36,761 nucleotides of DNA from Lachnospiraceae bacterium (GCA_015057435.1 SVEJ01000031.1:1-36761), one strand, 5' to 3'; shown: positions 1 through 9,620, counted from the stretch's first letter. Numbers and translations are program-made. The notes: generated by a model not told the origin, from the letters alone.

Positions 1-85
1 GAATTAGAAAGACTGGTTGTGCACCTGTTCCCTTCTTATATACACAAACATTTCCATATGTTGTATTAATTATCTGCTGTTTCAT
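1..85 (-). CDS. N-terminus of an alpha/beta hydrolase-like protein, cut by window edge
   Basis: Only the first 28 codons are inside the window (the protein starts MKQQIINTTYGNV and reaches GAQPVFLI). The pattern of a short beta strand, a Gly-rich turn and a hydrophobic PVFLI strand is how many alpha/beta hydrolases begin just before the HG oxyanion motif, but that motif lies outside the window, so the family call is tentative. The start is firm: an AAGGAGG ribosome site sits about 5 nt upstream and the ATG overlaps the TGA of the preceding YibE/F gene in an ATGA arrangement, so the gene is translationally coupled as the last visible member of the 3822-1 operon. Confidence 0.55.
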   Translation of the reverse strand, partial: MKQQIINTTYGNVCVYKKGTGAQPVFLI

Positions 86-858
86 ATATCCTCCTTCGTC
101 ACACGTTCCTTCGACCCGCACAACATCCTCGCCACCATATAACTACTTAACGGTATCACAATCAAACACCCTATTGCTCCAATCAGCAATCCTGACACCT
201 CTTGAAACAACGCTTTAGAATTCAAAATGTAAGCTAGGTTGTCCTCATTTTTCATAAACAAAACCGCCAGCATAATACACTCTCCAAGCCCCGCAAAGAA
301 CAAGGTGTTGATGGTGGTTCCTAAGATGTCCCTGCCGATGCGCAAACCAGCGTGAAACAATTCCTTTTGTGTAAGCTCCGGCTTATTCACATATACTTCG
401 TGTACTGCTGTGGTTATAGCAACTGCGGTATCCATCACTGCACCAAGCAAACCAAACACCACCGCCGACAGCATAATTGCAGGCATAGAAATGTCGAGAT
501 TGGCCGATAGATACATACTAATTTCTTCATACTGCTCAATCTCATTGTAACCACTCATTCCGGCAGACCAAAGCACTGGTCCCATTGTCACCATCACAAA
601 CAAAATGGTAAGGCACACGGAAATGACCGCCGCATGCATTTTCACATTGACACCATTCTGGACGTAAAGCACAATCAATACAATTCCAGTACTAACCAAT
701 AGTGTGATCGGTATCACCGGAAGTCCCCATGCAATGAGATACACCTCAATTAATAATGCAACCATGGTTCCGACCAACGCAAAAAATGAATCCACGCCAC
801 GATTGCCGCCTACGATCAACATCAGGAAAAATAACAAAATCAAAAGGGTTAGTATCAT
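82..858 (-). CDS. YibE/F family membrane protein (short paralogue)
   Basis: A 258-residue, very hydrophobic protein with about seven predicted membrane segments and almost no soluble part. It shares with its upstream neighbour the signature LGAVMD followed some 40 residues later by DI-GT-IN-LFF, which marks both as YibE/F family (COG5438) members. The molecular role of the family is not established; a transport or envelope function is only a guess. The start has a GGGAGGTG ribosome site about 9 nt upstream and overlaps the preceding gene's stop by 4 nt (ATGA). Its own stop overlaps the next start in the same way, so the three genes are coupled. Confidence 0.85.
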   Translation of the reverse strand: MILTLLILLFFLMLIVGGNRGVDSFFALVGTMVALLIEVYLIAWGLPVIPITLLVSTGIVLIVLYVQNGVNVKMHAAVISVCLTILFVMVTMGPVLWSAGMSGYNEIEQYEEISMYLSANLDISMPAIMLSAVVFGLLGAVMDTAVAITTAVHEVYVNKPELTQKELFHAGLRIGRDILGTTINTLFFAGLGECIMLAVLFMKNEDNLAYILNSKALFQEVSGLLIGAIGCLIVIPLSSYMVARMLCGSKERVTKEDI

Positions 859-1976
859 TTAGCGACACCTCCCTTATTCGGTGCCCATTTATGCAATAGC
901 AAAATAGAACATAGTCCGGAAACCGGAATCGCTAACACAATTCCAATTGCACCTATTAAGAATCTAATAATCTCAAAAGCTAACTGAAAATGCACCAAAT
1001 GATACAACGTATAACCATTCATAATCTTGATAATCACAATCGGAATAGAACCACTAATATATGTAAAGAACAACACATTAATCATGGTGCCCATAATGTC
1101 ATAACCCATTTCACGTACCGAATGGATAATATCCTTTGTGGAAATGTCTGGTGTCTGCTCTTTAATCTCTGCCACTCCCGCTGCAATGCTGATGGTGACA
1201 TCCATTACTGCACCAAGACTTCCCATCAAGACACCGGTTAGAAAGAGCTCTGGTAAATCGGTAGGATTTACCACATAATCCATCATTTCATAAGACAAAC
1301 GGTCATTACAATGCAGCACAATTTCATAGATTCCAAAACACAAAAAGGTAGTAAGTAACGTGGCAACAATTGCCGCCAAGGTTTTTCTCTGAAATCCACC
1401 TGCAAACAATAGGGTAATTACACTGAAAAATAACATCAAAGCAAACGCTGTGGCTACTAAATCAGCACCCTTTCCATAGCGTTGCAGTGCCACTACAAAT
1501 ACAGCAATATTAATTAACAATGTAACTGCAATCAAACCACCCTGCTTTTTATTCATAAACAATAACAATGCCACAAAAAGACATATCAAAAAAGCAAGAT
1601 GCCAATCTCGTTTCTTTCCTAGAATCTGCCCTTTTTCTGCATCCTCTGATACCGATACAAATAACTGCTCGCCTTTACGATATCTTTCATCATTAATTCC
1701 GGAAGAAGAATACGTATTCGTTAAAGATATCTCATCTCCCTTGCGAGTACCATTTACGATAACAGCTTTGATTGATTGCTCATAGTATTTCTCTATCTCC
1801 TCATTGGGACCATAATCCTCGTAATCAAATGTATTCTCTACCTTAATAACTCGAGCTATGGTATCTTTGTACAGAAAGGCATTGCATGACATGAAAATAA
1901 GGAATGCTACAATTAGTAACATTCCGAGTATTTGTATTTTATTGAGCTTGAACTTCATGTACTTTTTCAACTTCAT
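855..1976 (-). CDS. YibE/F family membrane protein (long paralogue with external domain)
   Basis: A 373-residue YibE/F family protein. One membrane segment at about residues 13-35 is followed by a hydrophilic stretch of about 90 residues (36-125), probably outside the cell, and then by six or seven membrane segments. The LGAVMDVTISIAAGVAE motif and the DIMGTMINVLFF motif align with the shorter paralogue just downstream, so the two arose by duplication and probably form a hetero-oligomer (inference). The ATG follows the nitroreductase stop codon with no gap (TAG-ATG), implying coupling. A second Met at residue 7 is a possible alternative start. Confidence 0.85.
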   Translation of the reverse strand: MKLKKYMKFKLNKIQILGMLLIVAFLIFMSCNAFLYKDTIARVIKVENTFDYEDYGPNEEIEKYYEQSIKAVIVNGTRKGDEISLTNTYSSSGINDERYRKGEQLFVSVSEDAEKGQILGKKRDWHLAFLICLFVALLLFMNKKQGGLIAVTLLINIAVFVVALQRYGKGADLVATAFALMLFFSVITLLFAGGFQRKTLAAIVATLLTTFLCFGIYEIVLHCNDRLSYEMMDYVVNPTDLPELFLTGVLMGSLGAVMDVTISIAAGVAEIKEQTPDISTKDIIHSVREMGYDIMGTMINVLFFTYISGSIPIVIIKIMNGYTLYHLVHFQLAFEIIRFLIGAIGIVLAIPVSGLCSILLLHKWAPNKGGVAK

Positions 1977-2507
1977 CTACTCTTTCCCAAACCCATTAAA
2001 CCATGCCCTCTCTTCAAAAGGCAGTTTCTTCACTCTAACACATTCATCATCTGCCACACCAACTGGCAAAAATGCAACCAATTCATACTCATCCGGAACC
2101 TTCAACATCTGTGCCATCTGATATCCGATTCTGTCCTCATCTGTGATATGCCCCTCAATCCAACAGCTCTGATATCCCAACTCCACAATCGCAAGCAACA
2201 TATTCTCAATCGCAGCAGAATAATCCTGGGTTGCATAACATTTATCTCGATAAGCATTAATCCTTCTAGTCAATACACAAATCATTGCCGGTGCCGTTTC
2301 CCCAATCGGTGGTTGGATTACGGCATGTAATTTCTTCAAAATCTCCGAATCATCAACAGCAATCAAACTTGTGGTTTGCTTATTACAACCAGAAGGTGCC
2401 GCTAGTCCTGCTTCCATTATCTTTATCAAATGTTCCCGCGGAACCGATGTGTCCTTATATGTACCACGGTAGCTACAACGGTTATATATTGCTTCTATTG
2501 TATTCAT
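1977..2507 (-). CDS. Nitroreductase family protein
   Basis: A 176-residue flavoprotein of the nitroreductase fold. The N-terminal RCSYRGTYKD segment is the usual FMN-phosphate-binding RRSIR-like motif, followed by the AAPSGCNKQ segment where most members have APSA-NQQPW. The centre and C-terminus (SCWIEGHI; LVAFLPVGV) also match the family. It likely uses NAD(P)H and FMN to reduce an unknown electrophilic substrate in the cytoplasm. The ATG at 2507 is chosen over a GTG nine bases upstream because an AGGTGA ribosome site is placed correctly for the ATG and would overlap the GTG. The length is at the short end for the family, as in many clostridial members. Confidence 0.85.
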   Translation of the reverse strand: MNTIEAIYNRCSYRGTYKDTSVPREHLIKIMEAGLAAPSGCNKQTTSLIAVDDSEILKKLHAVIQPPIGETAPAMICVLTRRINAYRDKCYATQDYSAAIENMLLAIVELGYQSCWIEGHITDEDRIGYQMAQMLKVPDEYELVAFLPVGVADDECVRVKKLPFEERAWFNGFGKE

Positions 2508-2525
2508 AATCGTCACCTGCCTTAC

Positions 2526-2966
2526 CTACATATCTATCCACTGAATAAATGCTGTCTTATCTGAACTGTTATACCCAGCATTCTTATAAAAGTCCAAAGT
2601 CTTCTGCTCCTTGGACCCAGTTAATAGCATCATTTTGTAACAATTATTATCTTCCGCTATCTTCTTTGCATAATTCAAACAAGCTGTCGCATAACCCTTG
2701 CCACGATACTCTCCATGCGTAACCACATTTTCTATGAAAGCATAAGGTCTAACATTCCTAGTAAGATTCGGGATGATAACGCACACACAGGATGATACAA
2801 TTATCCCATCTATCTCACACACTATGAGATGGTGATTATTGTCACTGATTATGGTATCCCATGTTTGTTTTAAATGCTCTGTCTCCTCTGGCACTTCTTT
2901 TTCATGGAGATACAAATACAACTCTAATATTTGATTCATTTCGCTTTTGTATGCTTCCCTAACCAT
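2526..2966 (-). CDS. GNAT family N-acetyltransferase
   Basis: A 146-residue protein with the GNAT fold. Motif A is visible as VVTHGEYRGKGYATACL at about residues 85-101, with the R-G-K-G-Y acetyl-CoA pyrophosphate loop, and motif B appears as KMMLLTGSKEQKTLDFYKNAGY near residues 111-132. It should transfer an acetyl group from acetyl-CoA to a small amine or protein N-terminus; the substrate cannot be read from sequence. An AAGGAG ribosome site lies about 10 nt before the ATG and overlaps the end of the upstream DUF4253 gene. The nitroreductase follows about 18 nt later, so they are co-transcribed. Confidence 0.88.
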   Translation of the reverse strand: MVREAYKSEMNQILELYLYLHEKEVPEETEHLKQTWDTIISDNNHHLIVCEIDGIIVSSCVCVIIPNLTRNVRPYAFIENVVTHGEYRGKGYATACLNYAKKIAEDNNCYKMMLLTGSKEQKTLDFYKNAGYNSSDKTAFIQWIDM

Positions 2967-2982
2967 TCACAAGTATCTCCTT

Positions 2983-3822
2983 CTAATCCCACCAAAAATA
3001 CCATATCTTTGACTGGCGAATACAATCCGCCACTTCCCCAAGAGTTCCCGTGGATGTACATTGATCTACTCTGTCATTACAAAATGCATAATGCTCCTTT
3101 GCCACATCAACGATTTCACGCTCAACTACTTGACTAGGCAAACGAAATTCCAATGTATCATGTGTAATAATGACTGGTACTGCTCCGTACTTTAGATACC
3201 AATACTTGCATATTGCCGTCATATCCTCAACATCTGGGCAATCATTCCATCCACCAAATGGTACATACGCTACCACTTCCCATGGATTCTTTGTCGGCAC
3301 TTCAAAAAGTATAGTTTCTAACATACTTCCATCACTATAATTAGACAGAGAAGAAAAATGTGTAATTGCTTCTCCGTCTGTCACTTCACCCACAAACTCT
3401 TCCATGTCAAATGGTTCATCCTCGTAAGGCTCAGTATACTCCTCAAAACGTTTATTAAGAATCTCTTTTCCGTTATCAGAAACCTTTTTCAGAGTTTCTT
3501 CCACTGAATAATTATCTTCATCCTGCAGTATCCCAAAAAATTCATCCAACGTTTCATCTTCCGGAACTAGCACAGGAACAAAACCTTCCCTTTTTCCTCG
3601 TTCAAACGCTGCCTCATATTCCTTCATCACTTCTTCATAAGTCATCTGATTAGAAAAGATTCGATAAGGGTAATTTAACTGTTCTATCATACTTCTCACA
3701 ATCGGACTAGCCTGTTCAATCGTGATTTCTTTTCCTTTAACTTCCTCGTTTTGAAAAAAATCAGTCTCTTGTACCAACTCATTATTGTTGCTTTTCTTTC
3801 TAAAAAAATCAAATAATCCCAT
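2983..3822 (-). CDS. DUF4253 domain protein
   Basis: A 279-residue soluble protein. The C-terminal ~110 residues match DUF4253: the PWEVVAYVPFGGWNDCP segment, the YWYLKYGAVPVIITHDTLEF strand pair and the closing WYFWWD are the family's hallmarks. The N-terminal half is acidic, charged and not recognised (it begins with a basic FFRKKSNNN stretch). DUF4253 has no known biochemical role; it is often found in single-gene or immunity-like settings, which is not enough to assign one here. The start has a TTAGGAGA ribosome site. It is the first gene of the 3822-1 operon. Confidence 0.8.
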   Translation of the reverse strand: MGLFDFFRKKSNNNELVQETDFFQNEEVKGKEITIEQASPIVRSMIEQLNYPYRIFSNQMTYEEVMKEYEAAFERGKREGFVPVLVPEDETLDEFFGILQDEDNYSVEETLKKVSDNGKEILNKRFEEYTEPYEDEPFDMEEFVGEVTDGEAITHFSSLSNYSDGSMLETILFEVPTKNPWEVVAYVPFGGWNDCPDVEDMTAICKYWYLKYGAVPVIITHDTLEFRLPSQVVEREIVDVAKEHYAFCNDRVDQCTSTGTLGEVADCIRQSKIWYFWWD

Positions 3823-3928
3823 AAATGTTCTCCTAACTAATACACGAATACTTGTTATTCTTTCACAACTGACAATTCAGGTCTGCCTCGAACCCTTTCG
3901 CCATTCCTACATCGCAAGCACAGCTTCT

Positions 3929-5062
3929 TTAACCCTCGAAGTACTCCGCTACATCCTTCAAATATTTCACAATCGGTAAATGCTGTGGGCACGCCTTCTC
4001 ACACTGACCGCATCCCACACAGGCACTGGCTTTCCCAAAATCATTGGTAAGTCGTTCGTAATATACACCCTGTGGTGTCCATCCCTTTTCCTTAATCTCC
4101 TGTTTGTCTGCATTATATAAAGAGAAATACTTTGGAATCGCAATCTTCATCGGACAACCATCTACACAATACGCACATCCCGTACAAGGAATCTCAATAT
4201 TGCTGTTAAGTAGCTCTACTGCTTTCCATATTACTTCCTTATCTAGATCCGTAAGTGGCTTTACATCCATCATGTAACCTGTATTATCTAACATCTGCTC
4301 CATATTACTCATGCCACTTAGAATCATCTTAACATTATCTAAACCGGCGCAGAAACGAATTGCCCAAGACGACACAGACATCTCTTCATTATGACTCTTA
4401 AACAGACGCTCCACATACTCTGGCACCTGTGCCAAAGTTCCGCCCTTTACCGGCTCCATAACAATCACCGGAACACCATGCTTCGTTGCTACTTCATAGC
4501 ACAATCTGGATTGCACACCTTCACTTTCCCAATCAAGATAATTAATCTGTAGCTGCACAAACTCCATCTCCGGATGTGCAGTTAGCACCTTATCGAGAAA
4601 CTGGGCATTATCATGGAAAGAAAAACCGATATGCTTCACCAACCCCTGTTTCTTCTTCTCGACAATCCAGTTAAAGCAATCCAATTCCTCATAGATTTCA
4701 TAGTGATTCTGTCCCATATCATGCAACAGATAATAATCAAAAAAGTCCACACCTGTCTTGGCCATCTGTTCGTTGAAAATACGGTCTCTATCTTCCTTTG
4801 TTTTTAAGAAATTACAATGTAGTTTTGTTGCAAGCGTAAAGGCATCTCTCGGATATCTGTCTACCAAGATATCCTTAGTCGCATTCTCACTCTTGAAACC
4901 ACAATACATCCATGCCGTATCAAAATAGGTAAATCCTCTCTCAATAAAAGTGTCCACCATTTTCTTTGATAATTCCAAATCAATCTTTGACGGATCATTG
5001 GCATCTAATGATGGTAATCGCATCAAACCAAAACCTAACTTCTTCTCTCCAAAACTTATCAT
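3929..5062 (-). CDS. Aldo/keto reductase with two C-terminal [4Fe-4S] clusters
   Basis: A 377-residue oxidoreductase. The N-terminal 280 residues form an aldo/keto reductase barrel with the catalytic tetrad visible as Asp48, Tyr53, Lys80 and His114. The tail carries two ferredoxin-type cysteine sets, Cys293/296/299/303 ([12 protein letters not shown]) and Cys348/351/354/358 ([12 protein letters not shown]), expected to hold two [4Fe-4S] clusters. This architecture is common in anaerobes and suggests electron transfer between ferredoxin and a carbonyl substrate, but the substrate is unknown. The ATG is preceded by TAGGAGGGT. A SigA-type promoter lies about 130 nt upstream, leaving a 5' leader of roughly 120 nt. 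Confidence 0.9.
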   Translation of the reverse strand: MISFGEKKLGFGLMRLPSLDANDPSKIDLELSKKMVDTFIERGFTYFDTAWMYCGFKSENATKDILVDRYPRDAFTLATKLHCNFLKTKEDRDRIFNEQMAKTGVDFFDYYLLHDMGQNHYEIYEELDCFNWIVEKKKQGLVKHIGFSFHDNAQFLDKVLTAHPEMEFVQLQINYLDWESEGVQSRLCYEVATKHGVPVIVMEPVKGGTLAQVPEYVERLFKSHNEEMSVSSWAIRFCAGLDNVKMILSGMSNMEQMLDNTGYMMDVKPLTDLDKEVIWKAVELLNSNIEIPCTGCAYCVDGCPMKIAIPKYFSLYNADKQEIKEKGWTPQGVYYERLTNDFGKASACVGCGQCEKACPQHLPIVKYLKDVAEYFEG

Positions 5063-5191
5063 GTGTGTACCCTCCTAATTTTTTTAATATACCTGAATCA
5101 TCATTTATATGGAATACCAATTACAATGAAATCCACCAATCCGTTAACCGTACACTTCATCAACTTTATCTATACCATAATAATATCTTAT

Positions 5192-5220
5192 ATTGTACCG
5201 AATCACATACCGTTTCGCAA
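5192..5220 (-). promoter_or_regulatory. SigA-type promoter of the Fe-S aldo/keto reductase
   Basis: Read on the minus strand: -35 TTGCGA (5215-5220), a 17-nt spacer and -10 TACAAT (5192-5197). Spacing is ideal and both boxes are one or two bases from consensus. The predicted transcript starts near 5185, giving a leader of about 120 nt before the ATG at 5062. I saw no riboswitch motif in the leader and no clear terminator for the helicase gene just upstream. Confidence 0.6.
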
Positions 5221-5279
5221 TGAAATCTAAATGCGTTTCCGTAACATTTCATCAAATCATTCACACTAACTTTACGACC

Positions 5280-7445
5280 TTATTCCACGACCTCCATCTG
5301 AATCCGGAAACTAATATTTCTCGCGGTTGCAACATTATCAAACTTCACAACATAGTAGTTCTCTGCCTCATTGGCTTCTTGTATCACACCCACCCCAAAC
5401 AGACTGTGTTTGACTTTCGTTCCTGTTTCCAATTGTCTAGGCTTTTCACCACTAATCTTCTCCTCATTACGCTTAATAAACTGTGCAGCAGAATCCACCA
5501 ACCGCTGTTCTAACTCCACGGTATATTGTAGATACATCTTATCTGTGTTAAAAATGAATCTGGAGGGATAGCGATAGGAACCATCAAAATTCGTTCCTTC
5601 TGCATCACTCAAAAACAACGCATTCTCCGCTCTCGTATAAGCTACATAGGCAAGTCTTCGTTCTTCTTCTAGCATCTCCTTCGACTCCACATGCTTGCTA
5701 GGGAAAATGCCTTCATTCATGCCACAGAGGAATACATACGGAAACTCCAATCCCTTGGCTGTATGAATCGTCATAAGCTTCACTGCATCCTTTTTCTCTT
5801 CTTGGTCGAGATTGGTCAGCAAGGATACATTTTGCAAATAATCTGCTAATGTAGTCTCTTCTCCGGCACCATTTTCAAAATTAAACAAGGATTGCTTCAA
5901 TTCTGCCAGATTTTCCAATCTTCCATCCTCACCAGACACCCGGAGCATCGCCTCGTAACCACTGTCATTCATCAATCCACTCATCAAATCTGTCAATCGG
6001 AATAGCTTAAATGACTGCTGATAGGAATCAATCAGATTCACGAATTCAGCGGCCTTACTACTAGTAACCAATGGATGTTCCAGATTCTCCTTCAATGCCT
6101 CATATAACTTACATTCATGCTCCTCGGCATAACTTTCTAATAACTCCATCCGCTTCTTACCGAAATTCCTTCTAGGCACATTAATAATTCTTCGAAAAGA
6201 CATATCATCTTCAAAAATCAGCATACGAAGATAGCTAATGGCATCCTTAATCTCCTTACGGCTATAGAATGCCGTACCACTATATATCACATAAGGTATT
6301 TTCGTCTTCAACAATTCCTCTTCTATGCTTCTCGATACATGATGTGCCCGGTAAAGAATGGTCACATCATTGTAGTTTCTTCCACTATCCTTCAAGACTT
6401 GAATCTGACGAATCATCCACTTTGCTTCTTCTGCTGTTGTCTTGGCATGATGATACACTACAGGAACATTGGCATCCTTCACCGGCTGCAAATTCTTCTT
6501 GATTCTCTGTTCATTCTTTGCAATCAAAGAATTCGAAGCATTGAGAATATCAGCAGAGGAACGATAATTCTTATCCATAATAATATCCGTACATCCTCTA
6601 TGCACTTTATCGAAATTCAAGATAAACTCAATCCGTGCACCACGCCAAGTGTAGATGGTCTGGTCCGGATCCCCTACAATAAACAAATTCTTATGATAAC
6701 CACTCAACAACTCTGCCATCTCATATTGCATGGCCGACACATCCTGAAACTCATCCACCATAACATATTGCAAACGTTGTTGCCATTTCTCAAGTTTCTC
6801 CGGAAAATTCTGCAAGATATAAAAAGCAAAAGTCATTAAGTCCTCGTAATCCAAACCAAAACACTTCTTCTGCTCATATAGATAACCAAAGAAAATGCGA
6901 TCCTCCACCTTAACTGCAGTTAAAAATTCTTCTCTCAATCTCTGCAGATTCAAATTCAATATATACGGAATATGCTCCATCTGTGCCTTACGACCACCAA
7001 TCATCTCAGCTGCCATAGAATAAGTATACTGTCTGGAATCAATCTTTGCCTGCTCATACACATTTCTTAAAATGTCATCCGAATCTTCCTCATCTAGCAC
7101 AAGAAAATTATCCGGGTAATTCATCGTATGAATATCCTCACGAAGCAACTGTACACAAAATCCATGAAACGTACACACCATGCCCGTATCCTGGTCTCCA
7201 ATCATGTTGCGGATACGCTTGCGCATCTCATTAGCTGCCTTATTCGTAAACGTCACACACAAGATATTAGCTGTTACAATTCCAACATCATTTACCAGAT
7301 ACACGTAGCGATGTGTCAATGCCTTTGTCTTACCACTTCCAGCTCCTGCAACGACACGCACATACCCTTCTGTAGTGGTAACAGCTTTCATCTGTTCTTC
7401 ATTTAATCCTTCTAATGTATCAAACATCTTATTCCATTCTCGCAT
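5280..7445 (-). CDS. pcrA: ATP-dependent DNA helicase, UvrD/PcrA type
   Basis: A 721-residue superfamily 1A helicase. Seen motifs: Q-motif LNEEQ (14-18), Walker A GAGSGKT (34-40), motif II VDEFQDVS, motif III GDPDQTIYTWRGA, motif V-like TIHTAKGLEF and motif VI VAYTRAENALFLSD. The C-terminus (KHSLFGVGVIQEANE) resembles the small beta domain that binds RNA polymerase in PcrA. It should unwind 3'-5' during excision repair and remove blocked forks. It lacks ~20 residues relative to typical PcrA and could be a second UvrD paralogue. Met7 (7427) matches where family members usually begin; neither start has a good ribosome site. The promoter overlaps a perfect LexA box, so SOS control is expected. 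Confidence 0.9.
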   Translation of the reverse strand: MREWNKMFDTLEGLNEEQMKAVTTTEGYVRVVAGAGSGKTKALTHRYVYLVNDVGIVTANILCVTFTNKAANEMRKRIRNMIGDQDTGMVCTFHGFCVQLLREDIHTMNYPDNFLVLDEEDSDDILRNVYEQAKIDSRQYTYSMAAEMIGGRKAQMEHIPYILNLNLQRLREEFLTAVKVEDRIFFGYLYEQKKCFGLDYEDLMTFAFYILQNFPEKLEKWQQRLQYVMVDEFQDVSAMQYEMAELLSGYHKNLFIVGDPDQTIYTWRGARIEFILNFDKVHRGCTDIIMDKNYRSSADILNASNSLIAKNEQRIKKNLQPVKDANVPVVYHHAKTTAEEAKWMIRQIQVLKDSGRNYNDVTILYRAHHVSRSIEEELLKTKIPYVIYSGTAFYSRKEIKDAISYLRMLIFEDDMSFRRIINVPRRNFGKKRMELLESYAEEHECKLYEALKENLEHPLVTSSKAAEFVNLIDSYQQSFKLFRLTDLMSGLMNDSGYEAMLRVSGEDGRLENLAELKQSLFNFENGAGEETTLADYLQNVSLLTNLDQEEKKDAVKLMTIHTAKGLEFPYVFLCGMNEGIFPSKHVESKEMLEEERRLAYVAYTRAENALFLSDAEGTNFDGSYRYPSRFIFNTDKMYLQYTVELEQRLVDSAAQFIKRNEEKISGEKPRQLETGTKVKHSLFGVGVIQEANEAENYYVVKFDNVATARNISFRIQMEVVE

Positions 7446-7495
7446 GCCAATCTAGCACGCTTGACCCCTTTCCAAAATCACCCAAAAACAATACA

Positions 7496-7507
7496 GAACA
7501 TCTGTTC
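7496..7507 (-). promoter_or_regulatory. LexA (SOS) box at the helicase promoter
   Basis: On the minus strand the site reads GAACAGATGTTC, flanked as A-site-T, so the 14-nt core AGAAC....GTTCT is a perfect inverted repeat. It fits the Gram-positive LexA consensus GAACRNRYGTTC at every fixed position. It begins only 3 nt downstream of the -10 box, so bound LexA would cover the transcription start. The site is within 70 nt of a UvrD-family gene, a classic SOS target, which supports the assignment independently of the motif. Confidence 0.75.
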
Positions 7508-7510
7508 TTA

Positions 7511-7539
7511 ATCATATCATAACGCTATCAAATATTCAA
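7511..7539 (-). promoter_or_regulatory. SigA-type promoter of the helicase gene
   Basis: Minus strand: -35 TTGAAT (7534-7539), 17-nt spacer, -10 TATGAT (7511-7516). Start of transcription is predicted at about 7504, inside the LexA box. Confidence 0.6.
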
Positions 7540-7623
7540 TATATATCATAGTCACTACATTAATTCCATTGTACTAATCAAACACTATCTACATTTCCAC
7601 CAATCTCACACATGATTTCCGCA

Positions 7624-7676
7624 AAAGACAGAAACGGCTCGGCACACACGCAACAAAATGTATACCGAACCGTTTC
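7624..7676 (-). terminator. Rho-independent terminator of the chemoreceptor gene
   Basis: The two arms 7631-7647 and 7660-7676 form an uninterrupted 17-bp stem in minus-strand RNA, including several G-U pairs, around a 12-nt loop. In plus-strand RNA the same positions would be C-A mismatches, so the structure belongs to the minus-strand transcript. A U-rich stretch (CUUUU) follows. It lies about 35 nt after the stop of the chemoreceptor at 7710. Confidence 0.75.
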
Positions 7677-7709
7677 CTTTATTTAATCTCAATGCCTTGT
7701 AAACGATTA

Positions 7710-9404
7710 TTATCTAAGCTCAAAGTTGCTAATCAAATCTCTAAGACTTGTTGCCTGAGCTGCAAGCTCTTCACTAGTGGCTGATGTCTCTTCTGCTGCC
7801 GCCGAATTGGACTGAACAACACCAGAAATCTGTTCCACTGCCAATTCCACTTCACGCAAGCTAACCACCTGGGATGCTGAGCTTTCACTAGCATGCTTTG
7901 AAGCATTTGAAAGGAATTCGATTCCTTCTACTACTTCCTCTAATGCCTGCTTTGTGTCCTTCGTAATTTCATTACCATTTTCCACTTCTTGTAAAGCACG
8001 CTGAATCAATTCCTTAGTACGAACTGCAGACTGCGCACTGTCCATTGCAAGCTTACCAATCTGATCAGCAACAACCGCAAAACCCTTACCTGCTTCGCCC
8101 GCTCTTGCTGCCTCAATAGAAGCATTCAAGGATAATAAATTGGTCTGTGCTGCAATATCTTCAATCTCACCGATAATGTTACGAATCTCTTCCGATGCCT
8201 CACTAATACGTTCCATAGCACTTGCAAGATTATCCATCTCTTCGTTACTGCGCTCTGCCTGAGCACGATATTTCAAACCATTCTGATATGCCTCACCAAC
8301 CTGATCTGCAGTTTCTTGTGCATTATCAGCAATATGTGTAATGGTTGCTGTAATCTCCTGAATTGCTCCAGCCTGGTCTGTGGCACCTTCTGCCAATTCA
8401 ATTGCACTTTCTGCTAACTGGCAAGAACCTGCGTCTACCTGCTCTGCCGCATCATCAATCTTCAGCAATGTATCTCTCATATCAGCAATAAATGATTCCA
8501 ATGCAATTCGCATTTTCTCAAATTCACCCACATACATCTCTGGCACCTGACTGCTTGCAAGGAAATTACCATCTGCAATTGCCTGTAATCCCATACTCAA
8601 GTCTTCCATAATGACATGAAGATTATCTGCCATCGAACTTGCTGACATTGCCATATCATTGACTTCATCTTGAATCTCGAATTGTGGAAATTCTGACGAC
8701 AAATCACCTTCAGAAAATCCCTGCAATCGATACGCCACAGAGTTCAACGATGTCGAAATTTGCTGTGCAGTCTCTTTTCCCATCTTGATTGCTAAGAACA
8801 CTGCTCCCGCAATAATCAAAACAATGACACCTATCATGATATTGGACATAACATGTAACGCACCGTCTAGCTTATCGCCTTCCTCTACATTAGATTGCAT
8901 CAATGCTTCCAAATCTGTATAAATTTTATCATACAACGGATCCAACTCATCAAACTCTCTGTGTTGCGCGGCAGTCATAATTGCAACATTCGGACTTGCT
9001 CCTTCTTCAACAATTTCATCATTTATGGCCCAGTACTCATCAAGCTCCGCCTGAACCTGACTATACAAATCTTTATCATTAGCCGATACTAGATGTTCAT
9101 CTAAAGTCGACCAGTATGTATCAAAGGTTGTCTTCAATTCATGATAATGATTCACTGCCTCGTCAATCGCTTCCTGTTCAGTATATCCGATAACACCTCT
9201 TGTAGCACTTCTTGCATCCGCAAATGAAACCATAACGTGACCAATATCACCCTGTGCAAAACCATAATGTGTAAGAGCATAACTATATCTATTCACAGCT
9301 ACACCCAATGCAATCAAAGCGATTACAGCTGCAACTGCTGCAATAACTACTACTCTTACAAATGTTTTTGTTAACCTTTGCTCAATTCTTACATTACCTC
9401 CCAT
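7710..9404 (-). CDS. Methyl-accepting chemotaxis protein (two-TM, HAMP)
   Basis: A 564-residue chemoreceptor. Order of parts: a short cytoplasmic tail, TM1 (about 17-38), an extracellular four-helix-type sensor of about 150 residues, TM2 (about 193-213), a HAMP linker, and a long coiled-coil signalling domain whose hairpin tip reads [31 protein letters not shown]. It should sense an external ligand and control CheA; the C-terminal coiled coil has Gln/Glu sites suited to methylation. There is no C-terminal CheR-tethering pentapeptide. The ATG at 9404 is chosen because AAAAGGGGGTG lies 7 nt upstream; an ATG 48 nt further out has no ribosome site. Monocistronic, between a promoter and a terminator. 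Confidence 0.93.
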   Translation of the reverse strand: MGGNVRIEQRLTKTFVRVVVIAAVAAVIALIALGVAVNRYSYALTHYGFAQGDIGHVMVSFADARSATRGVIGYTEQEAIDEAVNHYHELKTTFDTYWSTLDEHLVSANDKDLYSQVQAELDEYWAINDEIVEEGASPNVAIMTAAQHREFDELDPLYDKIYTDLEALMQSNVEEGDKLDGALHVMSNIMIGVIVLIIAGAVFLAIKMGKETAQQISTSLNSVAYRLQGFSEGDLSSEFPQFEIQDEVNDMAMSASSMADNLHVIMEDLSMGLQAIADGNFLASSQVPEMYVGEFEKMRIALESFIADMRDTLLKIDDAAEQVDAGSCQLAESAIELAEGATDQAGAIQEITATITHIADNAQETADQVGEAYQNGLKYRAQAERSNEEMDNLASAMERISEASEEIRNIIGEIEDIAAQTNLLSLNASIEAARAGEAGKGFAVVADQIGKLAMDSAQSAVRTKELIQRALQEVENGNEITKDTKQALEEVVEGIEFLSNASKHASESSASQVVSLREVELAVEQISGVVQSNSAAAEETSATSEELAAQATSLRDLISNFELR

Positions 9405-9489
9405 AACAACACCCCCTTTTCTATATGTATCTTTTCTTGCATTATTTGTCATTTTGGGAAATAATTTTCTCGTTATAACACGATATTTT

Positions 9490-9518
9490 ATTATAATATA
9501 AAATTAGCATTTTTTCAA
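9490..9518 (-). promoter_or_regulatory. SigA-type promoter of the first chemoreceptor gene
   Basis: Minus strand: -35 TTGAAA (9513-9518), 17-nt spacer, -10 TATAAT (9490-9495), very near consensus. It lies between the upstream gene's terminator and the chemoreceptor start, so the gene is its own unit. No SigD (flagellar) promoter signature was recognised. Confidence 0.7.
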
Positions 9519-9545
9519 CAAATTCACACACAATTTTTATGTTTA

Positions 9546-9594
9546 CACAAAAAAAACTGTCTATTCTATTTTTATCCAAATGCATAGACAGTTT
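9546..9594 (-). terminator. Rho-independent terminator of the HD-GYP gene
   Basis: Arms 9554-9564 and 9584-9594 (AAACTGTCTAT / ATAGACAGTTT) form a perfect 11-bp stem around a 19-nt loop; on the minus strand the stem runs into a tract of eight Ts. The stop codon of the HD-GYP gene is 27 nt upstream. Confidence 0.85.
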
Positions 9595-9620
9595 ATTAAA
9601 AAATCCCATTTCGTTGATTC

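Noticed and set aside
9405..9560. SigD (flagellar) promoter for the chemoreceptors
   Set aside because: No TAAA...CCGATAT-like sequence was found before either chemoreceptor; SigA-type elements explain both.
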